This document shows positions 39,861 to 49,635 of a stretch of DNA of 64,000 bases, in pieces (positions within the stretch are counted from its first letter, which is position 1; every line of letters starts with the position of its first letter). Both the position numbers and the translations under genes were made by a program. The DNA comes from Streptomyces sp. CC228A. Lineage in GTDB: Bacteria; Actinomycetota; Actinomycetes; Streptomycetales; Streptomycetaceae. The stretch spans positions 62,001 through 126,000 of the forward strand of contig NZ_JAJPUI010000011.1 in the NCBI RefSeq assembly GCF_021390935.1, read 5' to 3'. The notes under the pieces are model-generated. The model was not told where the DNA came from and did no database searches. It saw only the letters and a program-made list of their open reading frames with translations.

Positions 39861-40974
39861 GGGTCCTGCACATCATCACCGGCCTCGGCATCGGCGGCGC
39901 CGAGCAGCAGCTGCGGCTGCTCGTCGGCCACCTGCCGGTGCACAGCAGCGTCGTCACGCTGACCAACCCGGGCGCCGTCGCCGACGCCCTGCGCGCCGAC
40001 GGCGTCCCCGTCGCCCACCTCGGCATGCGCGGCAACCGCGACCTGTCCGCGCTGCCCCGGCTCACCGGCCTCATCCGCCGCGGCCGGTACGACGTGGTGC
40101 ACACCCACCTCTACCGGGCCTGCGTGTACGGGCGCCTCGCGGCCCGGCTCGCCGGGGTGCGGCGCGTCATCGCCACCGAGCACTCGCTGGGCGCTACGCA
40201 GATCGAGGGCCGGCCCCTCAGCGCCGGGGCCCGCGCTCTGTACCTCGCGACCGAGCGGCTCGGCCACGCCACGGTCGCCGTGTCCGACACGGTGGCCCGC
40301 CGGCTCGCGGACTGGGGGTGCGCCCCTCCCGCGTCCGCGTCGTACCCAACGGCATCGACGCGGCCCGGTTCGCCCACGACGAGGCGGCCCGGCACGCCAC
40401 CCGGCGGCGGCTCGGGCTCGCCCCGGACGCGTACGTCGTCGGGGGCGTCGGCCGTCTCGCTCCCGGCAAACGCTTCGACACCCTCATCCACGCGCTGCCC
40501 GAACTGCCCCCGGACGTCCGGCTGCTCCTGGTGGGGGAGGGCGCCGAGCGGGCGCGGCTCGAACGCCTCGCGCAGTCCCGCGGCGTCACCGGCCGGGTGG
40601 TGTGGGCCGGCGCGGTGGGCGCCGGGGAGCTGCCGGGGCTGCTGTCCGCCATGGACGTGTTCGTGTCGCCGTCGGCGGACGAGGCGTTCGGCCTCGCCGT
40701 CGTCGAGGCGCTGGCCGCGGGGCTGCCCGCGCGGTACGTGGCCTGCCCGGCCCTCGACGACCTGCCGCCCGGGGAGGCCCCCGGCGCGCGGCGGATCGGC
40801 GGCACCGCCGCCGACGTGGCGGCCGCGGTGCGCGAGGCCCGCGCGGAGGGCGCCCGCCGCCTCCCGGTGCCGCCGGCCGCCCGCCGGTACGACATCGCGT
40901 GCAGCGCCCGCCAGTTGATGACCCTCTACAGCGAACCCCTCCCGAGACTCACCAGAGAAACGAGTGACCGATGA
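39857..40974 (+). CDS. GT4-family glycosyltransferase, frameshifted
   Basis: The second GT-B glycosyltransferase of the cluster. The N-terminal half shows VLHIITGLGIGGAEQQL and DVVHTHLYRACVYGRLAARL. The C-terminal half shows VVPNGIDAARF, VGGVGRLAPGKRFDTLI and the donor-site SPSADEAFGLAVVEALAAGLP. A frame change near 40318, between DWGC and SRVRVVPNG, behaves as one missing base and gives 373 codons when restored. The GTG at 39857 overlaps the deacetylase stop, and its own stop overlaps the next ATG (ATGA). The sugar donor and acceptor cannot be deduced. Confidence 0.85.
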
Positions 40975-41690
40975 CCAGCCCGCGACCGACCCCGCGCACC
41001 TTCCTGCCGCTGAGGCGCCGCCTCGCCAGGCTCAGCCGCCGCGTCGCCCGCCGCCTGCCGCGCGCGGAGCGCCTGCGCAGGCCCGGCCCGGCCTGGATCG
41101 TCCCCGGCGCGGTCCTGCTCGGCCTGGCCGCCGGCGGCGGCTACGGGCTGCTGAAGACCCCTCAGTACGCGGCGACCAGCTACGTGGTGGTGGTCCCCGC
41201 GGAACGGTCCGACCCGGCGGGGGCGATGGGCCTGGCGCAGGCGTACGGCCGGGTCGCCACCGACATCGCCGTCGCCGGCGACGCCGCGGTGTGGGCCCGG
41301 GTGTCACCCGCCGTGCTGCGGGCGAGCGTGCAGGCGGCGACCTCGCCGGACGCCCCGATGATCTCCCTCACCGCGCGCTCGACCCGCCCCGCCACGGCGG
41401 CCGCCATGGCCGACAGCGTCGCGCGGGCCCTGGTGCAGAAGGGCAGCCACGCGGAGACCAGCACGAATGTGCGCGTGGTCCAGTTCGCCCGGGCCACCCG
41501 GCCCACCAGCCCCGTGTCGCCGTCGCCCGCCCTGGCGGCCCTGGTCGGGGCCAGCGCGGGCGGTCTCCTCGGCGGCCTGGCCCTGCTGGTCCGCCCCCGC
41601 CGCAAGGAGGGCGCGGCGGACACCGCCCCCGGCACCGCCACCGTCCCGGCCCCGAGCCCGGCCGCGCAGCCCCAGCCGGAGTCCGTGTGA
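40971..41690 (+). CDS. Wzz-like chain-length/tyrosine-kinase modulator membrane protein
   Basis: A 239-residue protein with two hydrophobic segments: about residues 43-62 (AWIVPGAVLLGLAAGGGYGLL) and about 187-207 (LAALVGASAGGLLGGLALLV). They flank an extracytoplasmic domain, the topology of Wzz/CapA chain-length regulators. The proline-rich run before the second segment (RPTSPVSPSPAL) is the usual Wzz feature. The N-terminus is basic, the C-terminus short and Pro-rich, and no kinase domain is fused or nearby. Start and stop overlap neighbours as ATGA and GTGA. It likely sets polymer length with the polymerase. Confidence 0.8.
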   Translation: MTSPRPTPRTFLPLRRRLARLSRRVARRLPRAERLRRPGPAWIVPGAVLLGLAAGGGYGLLKTPQYAATSYVVVVPAERSDPAGAMGLAQAYGRVATDIAVAGDAAVWARVSPAVLRASVQAATSPDAPMISLTARSTRPATAAAMADSVARALVQKGSHAETSTNVRVVQFARATRPTSPVSPSPALAALVGASAGGLLGGLALLVRPRRKEGAADTAPGTATVPAPSPAAQPQPESV

Positions 41691-42862
41691 GCGCGGCGGA
41701 CACCCTCAGGAAGCCGCCCGCCGCGGACCGCACGGCCCCCGCCGTCACCGTCTGCCGCGACGCGGAGCAGTTCGCGGCGCTGGCCCGCGACTGGCAGGAC
41801 CTGCACGGGCGGTGCCGCACCGCCACGCCGTTCCAGTCGCACGCCTGGCTGTCGTCGTGGTGGCTGTCGTACGGGATTCCCGGGCGGCTGCGCGTGGTGC
41901 TCGTGCGGGACGCGGCCGACGGGCGGCTCCTCGCCGCCGCCCCGCTGTGGCTGGCCCCCGGGCCCGTACCCGCGCTGGTGCTGCTCGGCGGGGCCATCAC
42001 CGACTACGGCGACGTGCTCGTCGACGACGACCGGCCCGAGGCGGCGGCCGCGCTCGCCGGGGCGCTCGCCGCACTGGCCCGCACCGCCGTGATCGACCTG
42101 CGCGAGGTGCGGCCCGGCGCCGCCGCCGAGCGGCTGCACGCCCTGTGGACGGGTCCGCGCCGGCGGCTGCCCGACTCCGTGTGCATGGAGCTGCCCGCCC
42201 GGCCCGTCGACGAGCTGGCGGGCCGCCTGCCCGCGTCCCGCGCCCAGCGGGCCCGGGCGAAGCTGCGCAAGATCGACCGCGAGGGCGTCGTCCCGCGCAC
42301 GGTGCCCGCGGCGGAGGTGCCGCAGGCCGTGGCCCGCCTCCTCGACCTGCACCGGCGGCAGTGGGCCGGGCGGGCGGTGACCCGCGAGCACCTGACGCGG
42401 CGGTTCGCGGAGCACCTCGGCCGGGCCGTGGCGGCCATGGCGGAGACGGGCCAGGCCCAGGTGACGGAGTTCCGGCTGCGCGGCGACGCCGAGCGCGGTG
42501 TGGTGGCCGTGGACCTCACGCTGATGTCACCCCGGCTGTGCGGCGGGTACCTGTACGGCGCCGACCCGGTGCTGCGGTCGCTGAAGGTGGACATCGCGAC
42601 GCTGCTGCTGCGCACGTGCGCCGGGGCGGCCGCCGGCAACGGGCAGGGCACGCTGAGCCTGCTGCGCGGCGAGGAGCCCTACAAGCACCACTGGCGACCG
42701 GAGCCCGTGGCCAACCAGCGGCTGCTGCTGGCCCGCCGGCGGACGGCGCCGGCGCTGTGGCTCCGGGCGGGGTACGCCCGCTGCCGCCGCCTCGCCGCGG
42801 ACCGCCTGCGGGACCGCGGCTGGGTGCGGCGGCTGCGGGGCGGTGGCGGCACGGGGCGGTGA
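41687..42862 (+). CDS. GNAT-like (CelD/BioF2-type) acyltransferase of the EPS cluster
   Basis: A 391-residue soluble protein of the GNAT-related CelD/BcsL group found in exopolysaccharide clusters, thought to acylate sugars. The family opening is recognisable as ATPFQSHAWLSSWWLSYG, the middle as RAQRARAKLRKI, and the C-terminal GNAT half as LMSPRLCGGYLYGADPVLRSLKVDIATLLL followed by LLRGEEPYKHHW. The GTG at 41687 overlaps the previous stop (GTGA). It is the last plus-strand gene of this run and faces the GH26 gene, with a small hairpin between. Confidence 0.8.
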   Translation: MSAADTLRKPPAADRTAPAVTVCRDAEQFAALARDWQDLHGRCRTATPFQSHAWLSSWWLSYGIPGRLRVVLVRDAADGRLLAAAPLWLAPGPVPALVLLGGAITDYGDVLVDDDRPEAAAALAGALAALARTAVIDLREVRPGAAAERLHALWTGPRRRLPDSVCMELPARPVDELAGRLPASRAQRARAKLRKIDREGVVPRTVPAAEVPQAVARLLDLHRRQWAGRAVTREHLTRRFAEHLGRAVAAMAETGQAQVTEFRLRGDAERGVVAVDLTLMSPRLCGGYLYGADPVLRSLKVDIATLLLRTCAGAAAGNGQGTLSLLRGEEPYKHHWRPEPVANQRLLLARRRTAPALWLRAGYARCRRLAADRLRDRGWVRRLRGGGGTGR

Positions 42863-42875
42863 GGCCGCCCGTACC

Positions 42876-42893
42876 CCGCCGCCACCGCGGCGG
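42876..42893. terminator. Small hairpin between convergent genes
   Basis: A seven-base perfect stem ccgccgc/gcggcgg with a four-base loop lies in the 41-base gap between the acyltransferase and GH26 stops. It could end both transcripts. Confidence 0.5.
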
Positions 42894-42903
42894 CCGGCCG
42901 GGG

Positions 42904-44207
42904 TCAGGACCAGAGGCGCTCCCACCAGTCCCAGCGGACGCAGACCGGTTCGTCGAGCCACTTCTGGACCCACGGGCCGAGGTCGATCGGCGTGCACGGC
43001 GGCTCGTCGGGCCGCTGGGCGGCTGCTCCGGCACCGGCTCGGGCTCCGGCTCGGGCACGGGCCACGCGGGGTCGGCCGGCCACGTCGGCTCCGCGGGCAC
43101 CGTCGGCTCCACCGGCTCGGTGGGGTCGACGGGCTCACCCGGCTCGACCGGCTCACCCGGCTCGCCGGGCTCCGTGGGCTCCACCGGCTCCAGGGGCTCC
43201 AGGGGCCCCGTCAGGCCGTACAGCTCCGACCGGAAGACCTCCGAGGACCGCGGGTTCGCGCGGCACTGCCACACGCCGTGCGGGCAGTAGTCGCTGATGG
43301 AGTGGTACACCGGTTTGTGCTCGTTGATCCATTCGAGCATCCGGCGCATGTACTCCGGATTGTCGCCGTTTCGGAACAGGCCCCACTCCGGATAGGAGAT
43401 AGGCTTTCCGTGGGCCGCGGCGAATTCCACGTGATGCCGCAACCCGTACGGTTCGTTCGCCTGCTCGTCGAAAGTCCGGCCCGGCGGCTGGTCGTAGGAA
43501 TCCATCCCCACGATGTCCACGACGTCGTCACCCGGATAGCACTGCGTCCACGGAATGGCGTCCCGTCCGCGATTGGGGGCGAAGTCGAACCGGAACTCCT
43601 GGCCGGGCACCTCGCGCATGGCGGTGACGATGCGTTTCCAGTACCTCTTCCACGCGTCCGGATCCGGCCCGCAGCGGTGGCTGTACGTCGAGCCGTTCAT
43701 CTCCCAGCCGAGGACGATGACGGTGTCGGGCGCCCCCATCCCCACCAGCCGCTCGGCGAGCGCGCGGAAGTGGTGGTCGAACAGGCCGTCGGCGCCACGC
43801 CGCAGCAGCGCCCGCACCAGACCGTCCGGCAGCCGGCTCTCGTTGCGCTCCAGCATCGGCACGTTGAGCACCAGCAGCCGGTCCTCACGCTCCCGCCGCC
43901 ACTGCGCCCACGCTTCCAGGAAGCCCGCCTTGCCCGCGATGTTGGACCACCGGTCGCCGGGCAGGTAGGTGTGGCCGACCCGCAGCTCGGTGCCGCCGAG
44001 CCACTCCTCCAGCTCCGCCATGCGCCGGATGCCGCCCGGGCCGTAGTCGAGGTAGGCGCCCAGCGCCGTCTCCCCGGTGGCCACCGGGTCCCGGGCCGCG
44101 GGGAAGTCCGCCGCGTGGCCGGGAGCCGACACCACGGAGCAGGAGACCAGCAGGCCGGCGGTGAACACCCCCAGCCAGGTACACGTCGCCCGTCCGCCGT
44201 TCCGCAT
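42904..44207 (-). CDS. Secreted GH26-like glycosidase with Pro-Glu linker, frameshifted near the C-terminus
   Basis: A glycoside hydrolase related to family GH26 (beta-mannanase/licheninase clan). The N-terminus MRNGGRATCTWLGVFTAGLLVSC fits either a signal peptide or a lipobox (LVSC). The acid/base Glu is in VLGWEMNGSTYSH and the nucleophile Glu in ISYPEWGLF. After the catalytic domain comes a linker of over 50 residues built from xEP/xPV units (GEPVEPGEPV and similar). A short C-terminal module follows in another frame, with two Cys, CTPIDLGPWVQKWLDEP and several Trp. The frame change near 43015 equals one missing base. The ATG at 44207 has GAAGGAG. It may trim or release the polysaccharide made by the neighbouring genes. 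Confidence 0.82.
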
Positions 44208-44573
44208 CACCGTCTCCTTCCTCGTGCCGCCGTCCGGCCCGTCGGCGGGCCGGCGAGGCGGCGGACCCGCCGGAGGGGCGCCGGCCCGTCGGCCCGCCGG
44301 CCCCGACCGCCTTTTCCGTCCGGCGGCCGGGCGGCGCCGGAATTCCTCCGGTCCCGCCGCCGCGTCCGCCAGCCGGGTCCGCCGGTCCCGCCGTGTCCGC
44401 GCAATCCGTCGTCCCCGTCGGATCCCCGCGGCGGTCCCGCCTTTTCCGGGCAGTGTGCGCACCGCGTGGACCAAAAGTATTCCTATTGATCCGACCGGGA
44501 CGTCCGTCCCGCATTTTCCTAGGCCATCAGTGGAGTTCATCGCCCGGTTGGGGCACTGACACGAGGACATTCC
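44208..44573. other. Divergent promoter region, no gene
   Basis: 366 bases between the GH26 gene and the ATP-grasp gene. Most is GC-rich; a clearly AT-richer patch at 44465-44525 near the ATP-grasp side probably holds a promoter. No gene is supported. Confidence 0.55.
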
Positions 44574-45889
44574 GTGCCGCTCTTCGACACCCGCGTCGCC
44601 GCCGTGCTCCTGCGGTGCGACCGCAACCCCTTCCACCACGGCACGCTGGGGGCCGTACGCTCACTGGGCCGGGCCGGTGTGCCGGTCCACGTGGTGACCG
44701 GCCGGCCCGCGGGACCGGTGGCCCGCTCCCGCTACGTGCGCCACTGGCATCCCGGGCCTGCCACCGCCGGGCTGACGGACCTTCGGCGGACGCTCGCGGG
44801 CGTCGCCGAGCGGCTCGACGGCGCACCGGCCCTGCTGCTGGCGATGGACGACGTCACCGCCGTCGCCCTGGACGCGCTGCGCCGGGAGCCCGCCGGGCCC
44901 GCCGCCCGCTTCCTCCTGCCCGACCAGCCGTCAGGTCTGGCCGCCCGCGTGGCCGACAAGGCGTCCCTCGCCGCGACCTGCCGGCGCCTCGGCGTCCCCC
45001 ACCCCCGCACCCTCGCCCCGGCCGACGCCGAGGAGGCCGCCGCCATGGCCGCGGCCCTGGGCCTGCCCGTCGTCGCCAAGTGGAGCCGCCCGTGGCTGCT
45101 CCCGCCCGGCACCGGACTGCGCAGCACGGTCCTGGCCCGGTCGGTCGCCCAGGTCCGCGAGCTGTACGGCCGCCGCGCCGAGGCCGGCAGCGCCCTCCTG
45201 CTCCAGCAGTACCTGCCCGCGGGCCGCGACCTGGACTGGTTCTTCCACGCGTACTGCGACCGCTCCGGCGCCTGCGGGGTCGCGGCGACCGGCCGCAAGG
45301 TGCGCTCCTGGCCGGACGGCGCGGGCCTGACCGCGGCCGGGGTCTGGGCGCCGAACCCGGCCGTCGAGCGGACCGCCCGCGACCTGGTGTCCGCCCTCGG
45401 CTACCGCGGCATCGCCGACCTCGACTTCCGCCTCGACCCGGGCACCGGCACCTACCACCTGCTGGACTTCAACCCCCGCCCCGGCGCGCAGTTCCGGCTG
45501 TTCGCCGACGCCTGGGGGCTCGACGTGGTCCGCGCGCAGCACCTGGACCTGACGGGGCGCCCGGTGCCCGACCTGGTCCGCTCGTACGGCCGCCGGTTCG
45601 TCGTGGAGAACTACGCCGCCCTGTCCCTGCTCGCGTCGCCCCGGCCCCGCGCCCGCACGGGCACCGGGCTGTGGGGCGGCGGCGGGGCGCGGAGCGGGCC
45701 TGGTACGCGTCGGACGACCCCGTGCCCGCGCTCGCCATGGCCCGCGCGTGGGCTGCCCACCTGGCGCGGCGCGCCTGGGCGGTGCTGCGCCGGGCCTGGC
45801 GGGGCCGGGTGCCGGGCCGGCCGGGCGCGCGGATCCCCGCGCAGCAGCGCCCCCTCCCGGCGCAGGACTCCCCCTCCCCCCGACCGTGA
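44574..45889 (+). CDS. ATP-grasp domain enzyme of the EPS region, frameshifted at the C-terminus
   Basis: A protein of about 438 residues with an ATP-grasp fold (carboxylate-amine/thiol ligase family). The N-terminal pre-ATP-grasp region reads VAAVLLRCDRNPFHHGTLGAVRSL. ATP-grasp features follow as a KASLAATCRRLGVPHP lid, LPVVAKWSRPW, LLLQQYLPAGRDLDWFFHAY and the metal-binding DLDFRLDPGTGTYHLLDFNPRPGAQF. The reaction is unknown; such enzymes join an amine to a carboxylate. The frame changes near 45685 (one base apparently missing), after which YASDDPVPALAMARAWAAHLARR continues to a stop at 45889. The GTG at 44574 has GAGGAC upstream. It precedes a flavoprotein gene by 19 bases. Confidence 0.8.
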
Positions 45890-45908
45890 CGAAGGAAGGA
45901 CGACAGAG

Positions 45909-47210
45909 GTGGCCTCGAAGCACGACGACGTGGACCTGGTGATCGTGGGGGCGGGCCCGTACGGACTGTCCGTCGCCGCCCACGCGGCGGCCCGCGGACT
46001 GTCCCTGCGGGTCTTCGGCAGGCTGATGGACTCCTGGAAGCGCATGCCGCCCGGCATGCTGCTCAAGTCGGAGCCGTGGGCCTCGGACCTGTCGGACCCC
46101 GCCGGGCTGTACGGCCTCTCCGCGTACGCCGCCACCCGCGGCGTGCGCGCGGAGCACGGCAGGCCGCTGCCGGTCGGGTTCTTCGCCGCGTACGGCGAGT
46201 GGTTCGCCCGGCAGGCCCTGCCGGTCCCCGTGGACCCGCGCACGGTCGCGGCCGTCCACCCGCGGCCCGACGGACGGTTCGCGGTGACCGCGGCCGACGG
46301 GGAGACGGTCGGCGCCCGCACGGTCGCGCTCGCGCTCGGCAGCCGGCCCTTCGCGTACGTACCGGCCGAGCTGAGGCACCTGATGCCCCGGCAGGTGACG
46401 CACAGCAGCCACCACGCCGGCTTCGCGCGCTTCGCGGGCCGGGACGTGACGGTCGTCGGCGCCGGCCAGGCGGCGCTGGAGACCGCCGTGCTGCTCGCGG
46501 AGGCGGGCGCGCACGCCCGGGTGGTGGCCCGCTCGGAGCACCTGGTGTGGAACACGGCGCCGCCCGCGCTGCGGCGCGGCCGCCTGGAGGCGGCCAGGGC
46601 CCCGCACACCGGCCTCGGCTGCGGCTGGCAGAACCTCCTCTACGCCCGCACCCCCGGGCTTTTCCGGCGGCTGCCCGCCCCGACCCGGGAGCGGCTGTTC
46701 GGCACCGCGCTCGGGCCCGCCGGCGCCTGGTGGCTGCGGGAGCGGTTCGAGGCGGTCCCCGACGTGCGGCTCGGCCGCACGGTCGTGGCGGCCGAGGCGA
46801 CAAACGCGGGCGGTGACGCCCGGGTGCGGCTCACGCTCACCGCTGGGCCGGGGACGGAGCCCGTCACCCTGGACACCGACCACGTGGTCGCCGCGACCGG
46901 GTTCGCCCCCCGGCTCGACCGGGTGCGGCTGCTGGGGGAGGAGCTGCGGGAGGAGCTGCGCACCACCGGCGCGCTGGGCGCCCCGGAGGCCGGTGCGTGC
47001 TTCGAGTCGTCCCACCCGGGGCTCTTCCTCGCCGGGCTGCTCACCGCTCCGTCGTACGGCCCGGCGATGCGCTTCGTGTACGGCGCCGGCTACACGGCCG
47101 AGCGGCTGGTGCGGGGTGTCGAGCGGCGGCTGCGGGAGCCCGGGCTGCCGGAGGTGCCGGCGGCCCGCCCGCGCCCCGCGCCGACCGGCGCGGCGCCGCT
47201 CGCGACCTGA
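45909..47210 (+). CDS. FAD-dependent oxidoreductase/monooxygenase-like
   Basis: A 433-residue flavoprotein. The FAD Rossmann motif IVGAGPYGLSVAAHAA is near residue 12, and a second dinucleotide site VTVVGAGQAALETAVLLAE is near 180. The ATG-like motif HVVAATGFAPRLDRV is before the C-terminus, a combination seen in flavin monooxygenases and lysine/ornithine N-hydroxylase relatives. The GTG at 45909 follows GAAGGAAGGA. It forms an operon with the ATP-grasp gene. Their joint product is unknown; a small-molecule or polymer modification linked to the polysaccharide locus is possible. Confidence 0.85.
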   Translation: MASKHDDVDLVIVGAGPYGLSVAAHAAARGLSLRVFGRLMDSWKRMPPGMLLKSEPWASDLSDPAGLYGLSAYAATRGVRAEHGRPLPVGFFAAYGEWFARQALPVPVDPRTVAAVHPRPDGRFAVTAADGETVGARTVALALGSRPFAYVPAELRHLMPRQVTHSSHHAGFARFAGRDVTVVGAGQAALETAVLLAEAGAHARVVARSEHLVWNTAPPALRRGRLEAARAPHTGLGCGWQNLLYARTPGLFRRLPAPTRERLFGTALGPAGAWWLRERFEAVPDVRLGRTVVAAEATNAGGDARVRLTLTAGPGTEPVTLDTDHVVAATGFAPRLDRVRLLGEELREELRTTGALGAPEAGACFESSHPGLFLAGLLTAPSYGPAMRFVYGAGYTAERLVRGVERRLREPGLPEVPAARPRPAPTGAAPLAT

Positions 47211-47327
47211 CCGGGGACCGGCGGTGGCCCCGCACGGCACGCGGCGGGGCCCGGCCGGTGGACGCGGAAGGGGGCGTCTCCGGGTCCGGGCCGGCGGTCA
47301 GGCGGGGAGCCGGGCGGGTATGCGCGG

Positions 47328-47361
47328 AGGCCGGCCCCGGAGCGTCCTCCGGGGCCGGCCT
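47328..47361. terminator. Bidirectional hairpin terminator
   Basis: A 14-bp perfect stem (aggccggccccgga and its complement) with a six-base loop, between the convergent flavoprotein and chaplin genes. Confidence 0.85.
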
Positions 47362-47382
47362 CGCCGCTTGCGGTGCGCGGTG

Positions 47383-47616
47383 TCAGTCGTTGATGCAGAC
47401 GTTGCCGAACGTCGGGTTCAGGCCCGCGATGAGGTTCAGGCTGTTGCCGCAGACGTTGATCGGCACGTGGATCGGGATCTGGACGACGTTGCCGGACAGC
47501 ACGCCCGGGGAGCCCACCGCGGCGCCCTCGGCACCCGCGTCGGCGACCGCCGGAGCGGCGGCGCCCATCGCCATGACGATACCGGCAACGGCCACAGCGG
47601 CCTTCTTGCACTTCAT
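47383..47616 (-). CDS. Short chaplin
   Basis: A 77-residue secreted short chaplin. A signal peptide covers residues 1-26 (MKCKKAAVAVAGIVMAMG), and the domain reads AVGSPGVLSGN, IPIHVPINVCGN and FGNVCIND with the two family Cys. The ATG at 47616 has GAAAGGAAG upstream. It is closely similar to the chaplin at 30527 and sits next to the rodlin/P450 region, supporting a sheath-formation locus. Confidence 0.95.
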   Translation of the reverse strand: MKCKKAAVAVAGIVMAMGAAAPAVADAGAEGAAVGSPGVLSGNVVQIPIHVPINVCGNSLNLIAGLNPTFGNVCIND

Positions 47617-47806
47617 TTCTCGGCTTCCTTTCCGCAGCGGAAGTCAGTCTTGCCACGGATTTCGTGACCCACGAGCCCCGGGTGAGGCCCCGCTGCCGCC
47701 GCGAATACCACAACGAATGCGTAACCGAAAAGACACCTGCTGAACTCGCGGGGCTTTTGATTCACTCGAACGCCAACGGCCCGGCGGGCGTGGCCAGTAG
47801 ACGGGT

Positions 47807-48055
47807 TCAACGCCGCGGCCACACCGGCCGGCGCACCAGCGCGTCCCATTCGTGGTCCCTCGCGCCCGGCACGGCACGGCCCTGGGCCCGCCACTCGCGG
47901 GCGAGCGAGGAGAAGAGCGGGACGGAGTCGGCGGCGCGCGCCGGACCGGGCGTCCGGGTGCCGGCGGCCGTCCCCCCGTGACCGGTCCAGGCGGTCGCGG
48001 TCCCGGTCTGCGGAGGGGGAGGCACGCGCTCCCACTTTCCGGCGCCAGAGGCCAT
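47807..48055 (-). CDS. Small conserved-looking protein, unknown function
   Basis: An 82-residue soluble protein. A Pro/Gly-rich N-terminal half is followed by a more structured segment: SVPLFSSLAREWRAQGRAVPG, then DHEWDALVRRPVW. The ATG at 48055 has GGAAGG six bases upstream, a better start than 48073. I recall similar short proteins in streptomycetes but no name or function. It lies between the chaplin and the P450 on the same strand. Confidence 0.5.
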   Translation of the reverse strand: MASGAGKWERVPPPPQTGTATAWTGHGGTAAGTRTPGPARAADSVPLFSSLAREWRAQGRAVPGARDHEWDALVRRPVWPRR

Positions 48056-48155
48056 GCCAACCCTTCCGTTCACAGCGTGTGGCGGGGCTTTCGCATGATG
48101 TCACAGCCGTCCCGTACGCACCGGTACGTACGGACATGCGTACGGGGGTCGTGCG

Positions 48156-49492
48156 TCAGTGCGGCAGTACGGCGAACCGCAGCCCGAAGTGGTCGAGGGT
48201 GCGCGGCAGCGGCCGGTCGGGGCGCAGCCGGCCGGGCCGCTCCGGCAGGTAGGCGTGGCGTTCCAGCAGCGCGGCGAGCAGCGTGGAGGTCGCGAACAGC
48301 GCCACGTCCTCGCCGGGGCATGCGCCCGGTCCCGCGCTGAAGGGGTACAGGCCGGCGGTGTCCTCCGCGGTGCCGTCGAGCCAGATCTCCGGGGTGAAGC
48401 GGTCGGAGTAGGGCAGGGGGCCGCCGCGCTGGAAGAGCGGCGTGTAGATCAGGAACTCCGTACCGGCCGGCAGCGTCCCCTCGCCCCAGGCGGTCTCGCG
48501 GACGGCCTCCCGCAGCAGGAAGGGCGTCGTCGGCCAGAGCCGTACGGACTCCAGGACGCAGGCCCGGGTGTAGGGCAGCGGGCGCGGCTCGGTCAGGTCC
48601 GTGACGGCGAGCTCGTTGCGCACCTGCGTGGCCTGCGGGGCGTGGGTGGCGAGCAGGGCGAGCGCCCGGTAGGCGGCGATGCCCGCCGCGTCGAACCCGG
48701 ACAGCCAGTGCGGCACCTGCCCGACGGGGTCGGTGCCGGGGGCCGCCGTCGTCGAGGCGAGCGCGGCGGCGAGGCTGCCCGCCTCCGCCCGCTCCACGTG
48801 GGCGCGCAGACGACGGTCGAAGGGGTCCCGCAGGCGGGCCCGGCCGGGGAGGCCGGGGGCCGGTCGGCGGCGGTGCGCAGCCGCCCCAGCATGGCGGTGA
48901 GGGCGGTGTCGTCCCGGGCGCCGTCCCCGAGGACGAGCCGGCGGACCGCCGCGGCCCAGGCCCCGGAGAACCGGTCCCACCGCAGCTCGCCCTCGCTCGC
49001 GGAGACGCCCGCCAGGAGCAGCCCCGCCTCCTCCCGCACGGCCCGGAGCATGCGGGGCGCCAGGCTGTGGAGCTGGTTGCCGGTCTCCAGCGCTGTCTCG
49101 TCGAGGGTCCGCCGCGCGGCCCGCTCGTCGCCGCGGGAGACCAGCACGCCATGCGGCTGGAACCGCTCCAGCGCGGCCCGGTTCTCGACGGTCGAGGGGG
49201 CGTACGGGTCGGGCGTGCCGGCCAGTACGGCCTGCGCGTCCGCGGCGTCCAGGAGGACGGCGAAGCGCCGCCCGGCGAGGTCGACCCGCAGCGGCCCGGG
49301 TCCGTAGCGCCGCCGCAGCTCGCCGAGCAACCGGACCGCCCGCCGGTCGGCCGCGTACCGCTCCGCCAGCGCCATTCCCGTACGGCGCCGCAGGACGAGC
49401 CCCGCGGCGAGGGCGGGGGCGACCACCACCGCACCGAACCGGGCGGCGTCCCGCGCGGAGGCGGTGCGCGGCGCGCCCTCTGCTTCCGTCAT
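48156..49492 (-). CDS. Cytochrome P450, frameshifted
   Basis: A heme-thiolate monooxygenase of about 445 residues. The K-helix ExxR is in CVLESVRLWP. The heme loop is FSAGPGACPGED with the Cys ligand, followed by an aliphatic L helix. The N-terminal half and the last two thirds are in different frames, switching near 48860; the span is one base short, so one missing base explains it. The ATG at 49492 is preceded by a G-rich site. No ferredoxin or biosynthetic partner is adjacent, so the substrate is unknown. It lies between chaplin and rodlin genes. Confidence 0.82.
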
Positions 49493-49635
49493 ACCGCCCC
49501 GAGTCCCCCCGCCCCCGTGGCGCATGCCCCTCGGTCCGCGCCCCCGTCGGGGCTGCGCGGCGTGCCGGGGCGCAGGCGGCGCGGCCCCCGGGCCTGGAGG
49601 GGAAGAGGGCCCGGGGACCGCACGCGCCGCCGGGG

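Noticed and set aside
44574..47210. ATP-grasp and flavoprotein as one fused protein
   Set aside because: They share a frame only because of a one-base change near 45685. The natural C-terminus with a stop at 45889 and a ribosome site before 45909 show two genes.
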